This document shows positions 54,390-63,522 of a DNA stretch of 64,000 nt, in pieces. Both the position numbers and the translations under genes were made by a program. The notes under the pieces were generated by a model, which was given only the letters and a program-made list of their open reading frames with translations, did not search any database and was not told the DNA's origin. The DNA is from Rathayibacter caricis DSM 15933. GTDB taxonomy: Bacteria > Actinomycetota > Actinomycetes > Actinomycetales > Microbacteriaceae. The stretch covers positions 1-64,000 of the forward strand of contig NZ_PZPL01000001.1 in the NCBI RefSeq assembly GCF_003044275.1. Reading direction: 5' to 3'. Every line of letters begins with the position of its first letter. The stretch's first letter is position 1.

Positions 54390-55241
54390 TCAGCCCCGCT
54401 GCGAGTCGCGCCAGGAGTGCTCGGGCGCGTAGCCGAGCACCTCGCGGGCGTGGTCGATCGAGAGCAGGGTCTCGTTCGCTCCGACCTCGCCGCGCACCTC
54501 GACACCGGGGAACACCTCGGCGATCAGCTCGTCGTTGGGGCGCGACATGACCGTGTCGGCCGCCGCGATGATGAAGCGGTCGAAGCCGGTCGCATCGTGC
54601 GCGAGCGCCTTCTCGACGGCCTGCGCGCCGTCGCGGCCGTCGATGTAGCCCCAGAGGTTCCACTTGCGCTGCAGGGCGTTGGAGTCGAACGACGGGAACT
54701 CGGCGTAGTCCGCCTCGTCCATCACGTTCGAGAAGCGCAGGCCGATGATCTTCAGGTCCGGGTGCCAGCGGCACAGCTCGATCGCGAGCTGCTCCTCGAG
54801 GTGCTTGGTGAGCGAGTAGACCGACTCCGGACGGGCGGGGTACTTCTCGTCGACCGGGATGTAGGGCGGCGGCACGTCGAAGGGCAGGCCGAGCACCGTC
54901 TCGCTGGAGGCGTAGACGACGTTGCGGATGCCCGAGCGGATCGCCGCGTGGAACACGTTGAACGTGGACAGCATGTTGTTCTGGAAGGTGGCGATGTCGG
55001 GCACGATGCCCGGCGCGGGGATCGCGGCGAGGTGCACGACCGCGTCGATGCCCTCGTACTGGTCGCCCACGGCCTGGATGGCGTCGACGACCTGGCCGTA
55101 GTCGGCGACGTCGATGCGCACGAAGCCCGGGCCCCGCTCCCCCGCCCGGTCGAGGTTGTAGACGTCGTGGCCGGATGCGCGGAGGCGGGCGACGACGCTG
55201 CGGCCGAGTTTGCCGGATCCACCGGTGACTGCGATTCTCAT
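54390..55241 (-). CDS. NAD-dependent epimerase/dehydratase family protein
   Basis: The 283-residue extended SDR has TGGSGKLGRSVVARL at the N-terminus, VVHLAAIPAPG, and SVYSLTKHLEEQLA with the Y-x-x-x-K catalytic pair. Family members act on nucleotide sugars or uronic acids (uronate dehydrogenases have a similar size). It is followed in the minus direction by the terminator and preceded by the HAD phosphatase gene 47 bases away, so the two form an operon. The substrate is not identifiable. Confidence 0.87.
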   Translation of the reverse strand: MRIAVTGGSGKLGRSVVARLRASGHDVYNLDRAGERGPGFVRIDVADYGQVVDAIQAVGDQYEGIDAVVHLAAIPAPGIVPDIATFQNNMLSTFNVFHAAIRSGIRNVVYASSETVLGLPFDVPPPYIPVDEKYPARPESVYSLTKHLEEQLAIELCRWHPDLKIIGLRFSNVMDEADYAEFPSFDSNALQRKWNLWGYIDGRDGAQAVEKALAHDATGFDRFIIAAADTVMSRPNDELIAEVFPGVEVRGEVGANETLLSIDHAREVLGYAPEHSWRDSQRG

Positions 55242-55288
55242 GCCTCGAACGCTAGCCGCCGCGATCCGCGCGGACGAGGGGTGGCGGA

Positions 55289-56209
55289 TCAGTCTCGGGT
55301 GTACAGCGAGATCCCGTCGCCCGCCTCGGGAGTCGTCTCGTCGTCGACGAGCTCGGTCCAGCGGCGCAGCACCGCGGCTCCGGCCGCGTCGTTGACGAGG
55401 TCGTCGACCACCAGGATCGGGTACGGCTTCTCGGGGACGCCCTCGGCCGGGCGGACGTCGACGTGGGCGACCTCGTAGGCGTGCTCGTACAGCCAGTCGG
55501 CCATGGCGTAGTCGCTGCGGGAGTCGCCGACGGTGCGCCAGCGCTGCGGGATCGGCCCGGTCGCGCCGAGCAGCTCGACGGCGCGCTGGGCGCCGAGGTC
55601 CTTGCCCAGGCGGTTCGACTCGATGTCGGTCGAGATGACGGTGGGGTCGATGCGGTAGTCGACGGCTCCGGAGTCGTTCGGGTAGCGGATGCCGCGGCGC
55701 TCGACTCCCAGGCCGGCCGCGGTCATGATCTGCAGGGCGTCGGCGTCGAAGACGAGCTGGCGCGAGAGGTACTCGTCGCTGGGCAGGTCGACCAGCTGCT
55801 CCGCCGAGACCATCGCGCGCTTGGTCTCGTCGAAGAAGACGAGGTCGTCGTAGTCGGAGCGGATCATGCGCTCGAGGTCGCGGGCGACCGGCTCGGGGAT
55901 CGCGAGCGACTCGTCGACGATCGGCTCGGACGTGCCGCGGTAGTCGACCGTGAACCACACGGCGCCCTTCTCGCAGACGCAGACGATGCGGGCCTCGGGC
56001 GAGACCCCGCGCTCCAGGAGCGAGGGCAGCACGCGCTCGCGCAGGAACGCGTCCGAGCGTCCGGTGTTGAAGACGATCGGGATGCCGGCGTTGGCGAGGC
56101 GCACGAGGTCCTCGGCGATGGCGGGGATCGCGATGGTGCGGCTGATCGGGCTGGCGATGGGGCCGTCGACGTCGAGGAGGAGGCCGAGCGGAGGCGGTGT
56201 GGAGGTCAT
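55289..56209 (-). CDS. HAD-superfamily phosphatase, Cof-like
   Basis: The 306-residue hydrolase has D13-V-D15-G (nucleophile and acid), IVFNTGRSDAF (motif II), a conserved lysine in SNRLGKDLGAQRAVELLG (motif III) and TVGDSRSDYAMADWL (motif IV). Together with a large cap domain these define sugar-phosphate-type HAD phosphatases. ATG 56209 is preferred since the motif-I region begins right after. It is divergent from the nucleoside hydrolase gene across 59 bases. Confidence 0.85.
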   Translation of the reverse strand: MTSTPPPLGLLLDVDGPIASPISRTIAIPAIAEDLVRLANAGIPIVFNTGRSDAFLRERVLPSLLERGVSPEARIVCVCEKGAVWFTVDYRGTSEPIVDESLAIPEPVARDLERMIRSDYDDLVFFDETKRAMVSAEQLVDLPSDEYLSRQLVFDADALQIMTAAGLGVERRGIRYPNDSGAVDYRIDPTVISTDIESNRLGKDLGAQRAVELLGATGPIPQRWRTVGDSRSDYAMADWLYEHAYEVAHVDVRPAEGVPEKPYPILVVDDLVNDAAGAAVLRRWTELVDDETTPEAGDGISLYTRD

Positions 56210-56268
56210 CGGGATCCATTCTGCCTCCCCGCAACACGCCCGACACGAGCGCACCGTACGCTCGCCGC

Positions 56269-57243
56269 GTGATCCCTCTCCTCATCGACACCGACACCGC
56301 CGCCGACGACTGCTTCGCCCTGCTGATCGGGCTCCTGGATCCGCGCGCCGATCTGCGGGCGGTGACGATGGTCGCGGGGAACGTCGGCTTCGATCAGCAG
56401 CTCCACAACGCGTTCCTCACCATCGCGCTGGCCGGGCGCGCGGGAGAGGTGCCCGTCCACCTCGGCGCGCGCACTCCGCTCCTGCGCCCGTGGGTGAGCG
56501 CCACCGAGGTGCACGGCGACGGCGTCGGCGGCATCCGCCGGCCCGAGGACTCGCAGCGGCCCGAGGAGGAGCACGCCGTCGACGCCCTGATCCGACTGGC
56601 CGCGGAGCACGCGGGCCGACTGCGCATCGTGGCGATCGGCCCGCTGACCAACATCGCGCTCGCGGCGCGGAAGGACCCGTCTTTCGTGCGGAACGTGGAG
56701 CGGCTGACCGTGATGGCCGGGTCCCTCAACGGCCGCGGCAACATCACGCCCGCGGCGGAGTTCAACGTCTACGTCGATCCGGAGGCGGCCGCGATCGTCA
56801 CCGGGGCGGGCTTCGCGGATCTGCGCTTCGTGACCTGGGACCCGCTGACCCTCCGCGACGCCGTCTTCGACGAGGGCCGGATCGCCGAGATCGCCGCGGC
56901 CGCGACTCCGCTGTCGGACTTCTTCGTGCGCGCCAACCGCGCCACCTTCGACTTCGACGTGCGCGTCGGGATCGACGGCTCGACGCACCCGGACTCGCTC
57001 TCGGTGCTGCTGAGCCTGGACGAGGACCTCGTGCTCGAGGAGCGCGCGTACGCGGTGGCGGTCGAGACCGACGGGCGGCTGACGCTCGGCGCGACCGTCT
57101 TCGACTGGACGTGCACGCCCGAGACGGCGAACGCGACGGCCGTCGAGCGGATCGACGGCGAGCGCTTCTTCGCCTACGTGCGGGACTTGATGGCCACCAC
57201 TCCGCCGACCCCTCCCGAGGTGCGGGCGGCGATCAGCGCCTGA
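56269..57243 (+). CDS. Nucleoside hydrolase (inosine-uridine-preferring family)
   Basis: The 324-residue enzyme hydrolyses nucleosides to base plus ribose. LLIDTDTAADDCFAL carries the calcium-binding D-x-D-x-x-x-D-D cluster, AIGPLTNIALA and VMAGSLNGRGNITPAAEFNVYVDPEAA the rest of the active site. GTG 56269 lies six bases after the -10-like TACGCT (56257-56262), suggesting a leaderless mRNA. Its last 11 bases overlap the end of the convergent second nucleoside hydrolase. Confidence 0.92.
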   Translation: MIPLLIDTDTAADDCFALLIGLLDPRADLRAVTMVAGNVGFDQQLHNAFLTIALAGRAGEVPVHLGARTPLLRPWVSATEVHGDGVGGIRRPEDSQRPEEEHAVDALIRLAAEHAGRLRIVAIGPLTNIALAARKDPSFVRNVERLTVMAGSLNGRGNITPAAEFNVYVDPEAAAIVTGAGFADLRFVTWDPLTLRDAVFDEGRIAEIAAAATPLSDFFVRANRATFDFDVRVGIDGSTHPDSLSVLLSLDEDLVLEERAYAVAVETDGRLTLGATVFDWTCTPETANATAVERIDGERFFAYVRDLMATTPPTPPEVRAAISA

Positions 57244-58150
57244 GGCCGAGCGGCCCTGCACCGGCCGCCCGCACGCCCGCGACGATCGCCTCCGAGACGG
57301 CGTCGACGTCGAGATCGACGACGAGCCGGACGGTGCCCTCGGGATCGGGGGTGAAGACGCTGAGGCCGTCCTCGACGGGGTCGCCGCCGGGAACGACAGT
57401 CACCGTGCCCGGCTCCGAGAGCGTCACGAGCTCGGGTCGCAGCATCGCCAGGACCGCGACGGGGTCGTGCGGAACGTTCCAGGTCTCGCTCCAGAAGTCC
57501 CACCACTGGCGGATGTCGCGGTGCAGCGCGGCGCCGAGGGCACCGGAGGCGGCGATCGCCTCGACCTGCTCGCTGCGCATCGCGAGGCGCTGCGTGACCT
57601 CGAGTCCGGCGACGGTCGTCGGCAGGCGGGCGCCGAAGACGACCCGCGCCGCGTCGGCGTCGCTGCGGACGTTGTGCTCGGTCGCGCCCGTGCCGAACGC
57701 TCCCGCCATCAGCCAGAGGTGGCGGACCGCACCGGCGAAGCGCGGCTCGCGCCGGATCGCCTCCGCGATGTCGGTCAGCGGCCCCACGGCGATCACGTCG
57801 ACCTCGCCCGGCCGCGCGAGCACGTGGCGGAGGAGGGCGTCGACGGCCGGCTCCTCCTGCACCTCCTCGGCATCGAGCCCGTCGTGCAGGGTGCCCTCGT
57901 GGCCCGCCCACCACACCTCGCGCCCCGAGAGGGTGTCGCGCTCCCCCGCGTGCACGTCCAGGCGCACGCCGGCGAGCCCCGCGTAGCGCTGCGCGAGGCG
58001 GGCGCGCAGGAGGGTGTCGCCGTAGACGGTCGTCGTGGCGAGCAGCTCGACCTCCTCCCGCGCACCGAGGAGGACGGCGAGGGCGAGGGCGTCGTCGACG
58101 TCCGTGCCGATGTCGGTGTCGAAGACGACGAGGTGCCGGGGAGCGGTCAT
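57233..58150 (-). CDS. Second nucleoside hydrolase
   Basis: The 305-residue paralogue has VVFDTDIGTDVDDALAL for calcium, AVGPLTDIAEAI, and LMAGAFGTGATEHNVRSDADAA for ribose binding. Sequence identity to the first hydrolase looks modest, so substrate preferences probably differ. It is divergent from the adenosine deaminase gene; a perfect palindromic operator lies between them. Confidence 0.92.
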   Translation of the reverse strand: MTAPRHLVVFDTDIGTDVDDALALAVLLGAREEVELLATTTVYGDTLLRARLAQRYAGLAGVRLDVHAGERDTLSGREVWWAGHEGTLHDGLDAEEVQEEPAVDALLRHVLARPGEVDVIAVGPLTDIAEAIRREPRFAGAVRHLWLMAGAFGTGATEHNVRSDADAARVVFGARLPTTVAGLEVTQRLAMRSEQVEAIAASGALGAALHRDIRQWWDFWSETWNVPHDPVAVLAMLRPELVTLSEPGTVTVVPGGDPVEDGLSVFTPDPEGTVRLVVDLDVDAVSEAIVAGVRAAGAGPLGLRR

Positions 58151-58184
58151 GGCGACAGCGTGCCACGGATCGTCATACGGACGA

Positions 58185-58200
58185 TACAAAACGTTTTGTA
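58185..58200. promoter_or_regulatory. Perfect 16-bp palindromic operator between nucleoside hydrolase and adenosine deaminase
   Basis: TACAAAACGTTTTGTA is a perfect palindrome with central CG, the form bound by LacI-family repressors such as CytR/PurR relatives. It stands out as an A/T-rich island. TACGCT (58199-58204), a -10 for the deaminase gene, overlaps its right end. No matching regulator gene is in the window. Confidence 0.75.
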
Positions 58201-58227
58201 CGCTGGGATCCGGCGGATCGGAGACCC

Positions 58228-59394
58228 ATGGACCTCACCTCGCGACACGAGCGCGCGACCACCTGGGTCGACCGCTCCGATCCGCTCGCCCGCCTCGCCA
58301 AGGTCTCGCTGCACGACCACCTCGACGGCTCGGTGCGGCCCGAGACCCTCCTCGCCCTCGCGGCCGAGAGCGGGGCGCCGGTGCCGCGCCGCGACCCGGA
58401 GACTCTGCAGCACTGGTTCGGGAACTTCGCGGCGCTCGAACCGGGCGCCGACTGGGAGCTGCTGTTCGGGCTGACGACCTCGGTCATGCAGACCGCTCCC
58501 CAGCTGCGCCGGGTCGCGCGGGAGTACGTCGCCGCGCTCGCCGCCGACGGCGTGGTCTACGCCGAGACCCGCTGGGCGCCCGAGAAGCACCTCGCCCGCG
58601 GCCTCTCGATGGACGAGGCGCTGGCGGCCGTGCAGGACGGGCTCGAAGCCGGGATGCGCGACGCCGCGCGGGAGGGCCGCCCGGTGCTGGTGCGGCAGAT
58701 CCTCTCGATCATGCGCACGGCGCGGCACGGCCGCGAGGTCGTCGAGACCGCTCTGCGCAACCGCGACGCGGTCGTGGGACTCGACCTCGCCGGGCACGAG
58801 GAGGGGCATCCGCCCGCCGAGCACGCGAAGTGGTTCCGCCTCGCCGCCGAGCACGGGCTCTCGCTTACCGTGCACGCGGGCGAGGCCGCCGGCGTCGAGA
58901 GCATCCTCGGTGCGCTGGAGCACTGCTCCGCCCAGCGCATCGGGCACGGCGCCCGGCTCGCGGAGGACGTCGCGGTCGACGGCGCACGGCACCCGGTGGG
59001 CGACGTGGTCGCCGCGTGGCGCCGAGCGGGAGGCGGGGTCGCAGCGCTCGAGCTCGGCCCGGTCGCCCAGCGGATCGTCGACGAGCGCATCCCGCTGGAG
59101 CTGTGCCCGAGCTCGAACTCGCAGCCCGGCGGCGTGGTGGACACGCTCGCGCAGCATCCGATCGGACTGCTCGCCACGATCGGAACCGCCGTCACGGTGC
59201 ATCCGGACAACAGGCTGATCTCGGCGACGAGCGTCACGGGCGAGCTGCGGCTGCTCGTCGACCGCTTCGGCTGGGGCCTCGCGGACGTCGAGCGGGCGCA
59301 GCGGACCGCGCTGGCGGGCGGGTTCGCGGACCCCGAGCTGCGCGAGCGGATCCTCGAGGAGCGGCTCGCCCCCTCCTTCGACGCGGCCTGCTGA
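58228..59394 (+). CDS. add: Adenosine deaminase
   Basis: The 388-residue enzyme converts adenosine to inosine. H29-D-H31-L-D-G binds zinc, TVHAGEAAGV holds the catalytic Glu and its neighbour, and SAQRIGHGARL a further zinc-site His region. The usual N-T-D-D/N segment reads V-T-V-H-P-D-N-R-L-I-S here, so one position next to the catalytic Asp is changed (Thr to Pro). GGAG precedes ATG 58228. It fits with the neighbouring nucleoside hydrolases and importer as purine salvage. Confidence 0.92.
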   Translation: MDLTSRHERATTWVDRSDPLARLAKVSLHDHLDGSVRPETLLALAAESGAPVPRRDPETLQHWFGNFAALEPGADWELLFGLTTSVMQTAPQLRRVAREYVAALAADGVVYAETRWAPEKHLARGLSMDEALAAVQDGLEAGMRDAAREGRPVLVRQILSIMRTARHGREVVETALRNRDAVVGLDLAGHEEGHPPAEHAKWFRLAAEHGLSLTVHAGEAAGVESILGALEHCSAQRIGHGARLAEDVAVDGARHPVGDVVAAWRRAGGGVAALELGPVAQRIVDERIPLELCPSSNSQPGGVVDTLAQHPIGLLATIGTAVTVHPDNRLISATSVTGELRLLVDRFGWGLADVERAQRTALAGGFADPELRERILEERLAPSFDAAC

Positions 59395-59401
59395 CGGCGT
59401 C

Positions 59402-60721
59402 TCAGCCCGCGCGCACCCGCTCCATCAGGATGTCGTGGTCGCGCTGCCGCTGCTCCACCGCCGCCGCGAGGTCGACCGTGGTCACGGCGCCGTCGCGCTT
59501 GAGCCAGCGCCCGGCGGTCATGACGTCGGAGGTGTCGAAGCCGGACGCCCCGTAGACGAGCGCGGAGTGGAGCGACTGCGCCGCGACGGGCCCGCGGTGC
59601 AGGGCCTCGACGGGGAGCGCGATCAGGTCGGCGACGGCTCCGGGGACGAGCGAGCCGTCCTCCGCGGCGCCGCCGAGGGCGCGGTGCCCCCGCCAGGTCG
59701 CGAGGCCGAGCAGCTCGCGGGAGGTGATCGCGTTCGGCCGGCGCTCGGCGAAGGCCGCCAGTTTGCCGAGCGTGCGCAGCTCCTCGAACAGGTCGGCGTT
59801 GTTGTTGCCGCAGAGGTTGTCGGTGCCGATCGCGACGTTGACGCCAGCGTCCAGAGCCTGCCGGAACGGAGGGGCCGCTGCTCCGCTGATCATCGCGACG
59901 GAGGCGGCGGCCACGAGGCTCGCGCGCGACCCGGCGAGCAGCGCCAGATCCTCGACCACGATCTCGTTCGAGTGGGCGAGCAGGAGGGGGACGTCGAAGA
60001 GGCCGAGCCCGGCCATCGTCTCGAGCGCGCCGCGGCCGTAGCGCTCGCGGCAGGCGTCCTCCTCCTCCCCCGACGTGGCGAAGTGCGTGTGCAGTCCGAC
60101 GCCGAACCGGTGCGCGAGGGCGACCTCGGCCTCCATCGCCACGACCTGGTTGTCGACGAAGAACGCGTGCGGCCCGACCCAGCCGCGCACCAACGGGTGC
60201 TCCTGCGAGGCCGCGACGAACGACTCCGCCGCGGCGAGCTCGCGGGCGCGGACGGCGTCGTCGCCGAGCTCGACGATGCCGTACGCAACCCGGGCGCGCA
60301 GACCCGAGTCCTCGATCGCGGCGAGGTACGACTCGGCGAACAGGTACTGGTCGGCGAACGACGTCGTACCGCTGCCGATCATCTCGGCGCAGGCGACCGA
60401 CGCCGACGCCGAGAGGAGCTCGGGCGAGAGGTGCTCCTCGAGCGAGCGGATCGCTCCGAGCCAGCCCTCGAGGGTCAGCAGGGAGTGCCCCTCCGAGACG
60501 CCGCGGAACAGCATCATCGGCGCGTGGGCGTGCGCGTTCACCAGTCCGGGCAGCACGACGGAGCGGCCGAGGTCGACGACGTCCGCGCCGCGGGGGCGAG
60601 CACCGCGCAGCGGATCGACCGAGAGGACGATGCCGTCCTCGACCGCGACGACCGCCGGGCCGAGCTCGTCGGCCTCGACATCGGGCAGCACGTGGTCGGC
60701 GACGATCAGCGTGCGCGTCAC
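59402..60721 (-). CDS. Amidohydrolase, nucleoside/base deaminase-like (MtaD/chlorohydrolase family)
   Basis: The 439-residue metal-dependent hydrolase has VNAHAHAPMMLFRG with the first two metal histidines, GLHTHFATSGEE with the third, LLAHSNEI, and AIGTDNLCGNNNADLFEE with the metal aspartate. This matches the 5'-methylthioadenosine/S-adenosylhomocysteine and guanine deaminase family. It is the last gene of the minus-strand nucleoside importer operon, overlapping the ATPase gene by four bases, so deamination of an imported purine nucleoside or base is the likely job. Confidence 0.87.
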   Translation of the reverse strand: MTRTLIVADHVLPDVEADELGPAVVAVEDGIVLSVDPLRGARPRGADVVDLGRSVVLPGLVNAHAHAPMMLFRGVSEGHSLLTLEGWLGAIRSLEEHLSPELLSASASVACAEMIGSGTTSFADQYLFAESYLAAIEDSGLRARVAYGIVELGDDAVRARELAAAESFVAASQEHPLVRGWVGPHAFFVDNQVVAMEAEVALAHRFGVGLHTHFATSGEEEDACRERYGRGALETMAGLGLFDVPLLLAHSNEIVVEDLALLAGSRASLVAAASVAMISGAAAPPFRQALDAGVNVAIGTDNLCGNNNADLFEELRTLGKLAAFAERRPNAITSRELLGLATWRGHRALGGAAEDGSLVPGAVADLIALPVEALHRGPVAAQSLHSALVYGASGFDTSDVMTAGRWLKRDGAVTTVDLAAAVEQRQRDHDILMERVRAG

Positions 60722-62256
60722 GGGGTGCTCGTCTCGAGGTCGGAGCCGGCCATGAGCGCGCCGATCTCGGCGGTGTCGAGCTCGCCGCGGGCGAACGGCC
60801 CGGCGAGGCGGCCGTCGTACATCACGACGATCCGGTCCGAGAGCGTGAGGATCTCCTCGAGCTCGGCCGAGAGGAGCAGGACGCCCGCGCCCCGGCTGCG
60901 CGCGGCGAGCAGGGCCCGGTGCACGAACTCGATGCTGCCCACGTCCAGTCCGCGAGTGGGCTGGTTGGCGATGATCACCGCGGGGTCGCCGTCGAGCTCG
61001 CGGCCGATCACGATCTTCTGCAGGTTGCCGCCCGAGAGCGAGCCGATCAGACGCCGGGCGGAGGCGCCGCGGACGATGTAGTCGTCGATGAGCTGCACCG
61101 CGAACCGGTGGATCGCGCCGCGGCGGAGCAGACCGGCCCGGTGGAAGCGCGGCGAGCGGTAGGCGACCGAGACGGCGTTCTCCTCCAGCGTCGCGCCGCG
61201 GTTCAGGCCCACGTGCATGCGGTCCTCGGCGATGTGCGCGAGCCCCGCATCACGGGCGGCGCGCGGGCCGCGACCGGTGGTGTCGGTCCCGGCGATCTCG
61301 ACCGTGCCCTCGCGCACCCGGCGGAGCCCGGCGATCGCGTCGACCAGCGCGCCCTGGCCGTTGCCGCTCACGCCCGCGACTCCGAGGATCTCCCCCGACG
61401 CGATGGTGAGCGAGACGTCGTCGAGTCCCGAGTCCCCCGCGCTCACCTGCGGCGCCGAGACCCCGGACACCCGCAGGACGTCCGCCCCGGGGCTGCCCGG
61501 CGGGATGTCGGCACTGAGCAGCACGTCGCGGCCGACCATCATCCGGGCGATCGCCGGAGCCGTCGCCTCGGCGGCGGTCATCCCGCCGACCACGTGGCCG
61601 CGGCGCATCACGACGATGCGGTCCGCGACGGCCATGACCTCGGGCAGCTTGTGGCTGATGAACACGACCGAGGTCCCGAGGGAGGCGAGTCGGCGGACGG
61701 CGCGCAGCAGGTCCTCCGCCTCGGACGGGGTGAGCACCGCGGTCGGCTCGTCGAGGATCAGCAGCCTCGTGTCGCCGGCGAGCGCCTTCAGGATCTCGAC
61801 GCGCTGCTGCAGGCCGATCGGCAGGGCCGCGACCAGCTTCGCCGGGTCCACCGGGAATCCGAGGCGATCGGCGAGGGCGCCGACCTCGCGCTCCGCTGCG
61901 GCGTCGTCGATCCGGCCGTCGCGGCGTCGGGGCTCGCGGCCCAGCAGCACGTTCTGCGCGACGGTGAAGGAGGGGACGAGCGCGAAGTGCTGCTGCACCA
62001 TGCCGATCCCGTGGTCGATCGCGTCCTGCGGCCCCCGGATCGCGACCTCTTCGCCGTCGATCTCGATCCGACCGGCGTCGAGCGGGAACGCGCCGAACAG
62101 CAGGTTCATCAGAGTGGTCTTGCCCGTGCCGTTCTCGCCCACCAGGGCGACCACCTCGCCGGCGCCGACGTCGAGCGAGACGTCGGCGACCGCCAGGACG
62201 CCGGAGGAGGCGAAGTACTTCCGCAGGCCGTCGAGCCGGAGGAACGGAGTGGTCAT
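60718..62256 (-). CDS. Nucleoside ABC transporter ATPase (BMP-type, duplicated ATPase)
   Basis: The 512-residue protein carries two ABC ATPase domains. The first has GENGTGKTTLMNLL (Walker A) and LLILDEPTAVLTP (Walker B). The second has a degenerate Walker A (GVSGNGQGALVDAIAG) and LSGGNLQKIVIGREL with ANQPTRGLDVGS. This layout is typical of the YufO/PnrC and RbsA-like importers paired with BMP lipoproteins. It overlaps the amidohydrolase gene and follows the BMP gene across a hairpin. Confidence 0.92.
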   Translation of the reverse strand: MTTPFLRLDGLRKYFASSGVLAVADVSLDVGAGEVVALVGENGTGKTTLMNLLFGAFPLDAGRIEIDGEEVAIRGPQDAIDHGIGMVQQHFALVPSFTVAQNVLLGREPRRRDGRIDDAAAEREVGALADRLGFPVDPAKLVAALPIGLQQRVEILKALAGDTRLLILDEPTAVLTPSEAEDLLRAVRRLASLGTSVVFISHKLPEVMAVADRIVVMRRGHVVGGMTAAEATAPAIARMMVGRDVLLSADIPPGSPGADVLRVSGVSAPQVSAGDSGLDDVSLTIASGEILGVAGVSGNGQGALVDAIAGLRRVREGTVEIAGTDTTGRGPRAARDAGLAHIAEDRMHVGLNRGATLEENAVSVAYRSPRFHRAGLLRRGAIHRFAVQLIDDYIVRGASARRLIGSLSGGNLQKIVIGRELDGDPAVIIANQPTRGLDVGSIEFVHRALLAARSRGAGVLLLSAELEEILTLSDRIVVMYDGRLAGPFARGELDTAEIGALMAGSDLETSTP

Positions 62257-62307
62257 GGAGGGGCCTTCCTGGTGCGGGTGCCGCGGCGGGGCGCGAGAGG
62301 GGGAGCG

Positions 62308-62344
62308 CAGGAGCCGCCGACCGGGGGGTGATCGGCGACTCCTG
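62308..62344 (-). terminator. Intercistronic hairpin between BMP and ATPase genes
   Basis: Arms CAGGAGCCGCCGA (62308-62320) and TCGGCGACTCCTG (62332-62344) pair at 12 of 13 positions. As in the sugar operon, it sits just after the binding-protein gene. Confidence 0.65.
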
Positions 62345-62357
62345 CGGTCGGGGCGGA

Positions 62358-63458
62358 TCAGCCGGCGAAGGGCGAGCAGGCGTCCGAGTCGGGGGCGTTC
62401 AGGGCGTCGCAGACCTCGAACGAGCCGTCGAGGATCCGCGTCTCGTAGTCGGCGACGGTGCTCTTGGCGGCGGCCACGGGCTCGGCGAGCTCGGGGTGGG
62501 CGTCCTCGAAGACCGTGGAGCCCTCGTCCCACGAGAGCCCGGTCGCGCCCTCGGCGAGTCCGACGTTGGTGGCGCCCGAGGTGAACTCCCCCTCCTGCGC
62601 CGAGGAGATCATCGTGAGGACGTTGGCGTCGACGTGCTTCATCATCGAGGTGATGACCGTGCCGGGCGCGACGGAGTCCTGGTCGCTGTCGACACCGATG
62701 GCGTAGAAGCCCTCCTCCTCCGCGGCCTCGATGACCCCGGTGCCCGAGCCGCCCGCGACCTGGAAGATCACGTCGACCCCGTCGCTGTGCATGTCGAGGG
62801 CGGTCGACTTGCCCAGCGCCGGATCGTTGAAGGTGAAGTTGAGGTAGGTGCGCTGCACGGTGCAGTCGCCGCACGCCTCCTTGACGCCCTGCTCGTACGC
62901 CCAGGCGAACTGGTTGAGCCCCGGAGCGTCGCCGCCGACGACCGCGCCGACCTTCTTGGTGGTGGTCATCGTGCCCGCGACCAGGCCCGCCAGGAAGCTG
63001 CCCTCGTGGGTGTTGATCGTGTAGAGCTCGAGGTTGTCGGGCACCTCGGAGTCCTCGAGGCTCTGGTCCGGCATGCCGATCTTCTGGTCCGGGTACTGCT
63101 CGGCGATCGCGATGACGGTGTCCAGCGGCAGGGTGATGCTCAGCACGAGGTCCGGCGAGGTCTGGATGGCCGAGCGGAGGAGGGTCTCGCCCTGCGCCAC
63201 GTCGGGCGCCTCGATGTGCGAGGTCGCGACCCCGAGGGTGTCCTTCGCCTCGGTGAGGCCGGCCAGGGCGGAGTCGGTGTAGGAGAGGTCGCCCGCGACG
63301 CCGCCGACCAGCGCGACGGTGTAGGCGTCGGAGTCGGGGGCCGCGGTCGAGGCGGAGCCGCCGCCGCTGCAGGCCGAGAGGGCGAGGGCCGTGACGGCCA
63401 GGGCGGAGAGGGCGGACGCCTGCCGGACGCGGCGGCGGGAGGGTGCGGGGAGGGTCAT
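62358..63458 (-). CDS. BMP-family nucleoside-binding lipoprotein
   Basis: The 366-residue lipoprotein has the lipobox LSAC, with C30 as the lipid site. A BMP/PnrA domain follows: VALVGGVAGDLSYTDSALAGL, NTHEGSFLAGLVAGTMTTTKKVG, GVKEACGDCTVQRTYLN, and IFQVAGGSGTGVIEAAEEEG, ending near IGVDSDQDSVAPGTVITSM. Proteins of this family bind purine nucleosides. It lies between the permease and the ATPase genes of the importer. Confidence 0.92.
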   Translation of the reverse strand: MTLPAPSRRRVRQASALSALAVTALALSACSGGGSASTAAPDSDAYTVALVGGVAGDLSYTDSALAGLTEAKDTLGVATSHIEAPDVAQGETLLRSAIQTSPDLVLSITLPLDTVIAIAEQYPDQKIGMPDQSLEDSEVPDNLELYTINTHEGSFLAGLVAGTMTTTKKVGAVVGGDAPGLNQFAWAYEQGVKEACGDCTVQRTYLNFTFNDPALGKSTALDMHSDGVDVIFQVAGGSGTGVIEAAEEEGFYAIGVDSDQDSVAPGTVITSMMKHVDANVLTMISSAQEGEFTSGATNVGLAEGATGLSWDEGSTVFEDAHPELAEPVAAAKSTVADYETRILDGSFEVCDALNAPDSDACSPFAG

Positions 63459-63522
63459 GGCTGTGTCCTTCGTTCTCGTCGGGTGCGGGGTGGGAGGGAG
63501 GGGCGAGAGGGCGGCGCGAGCG

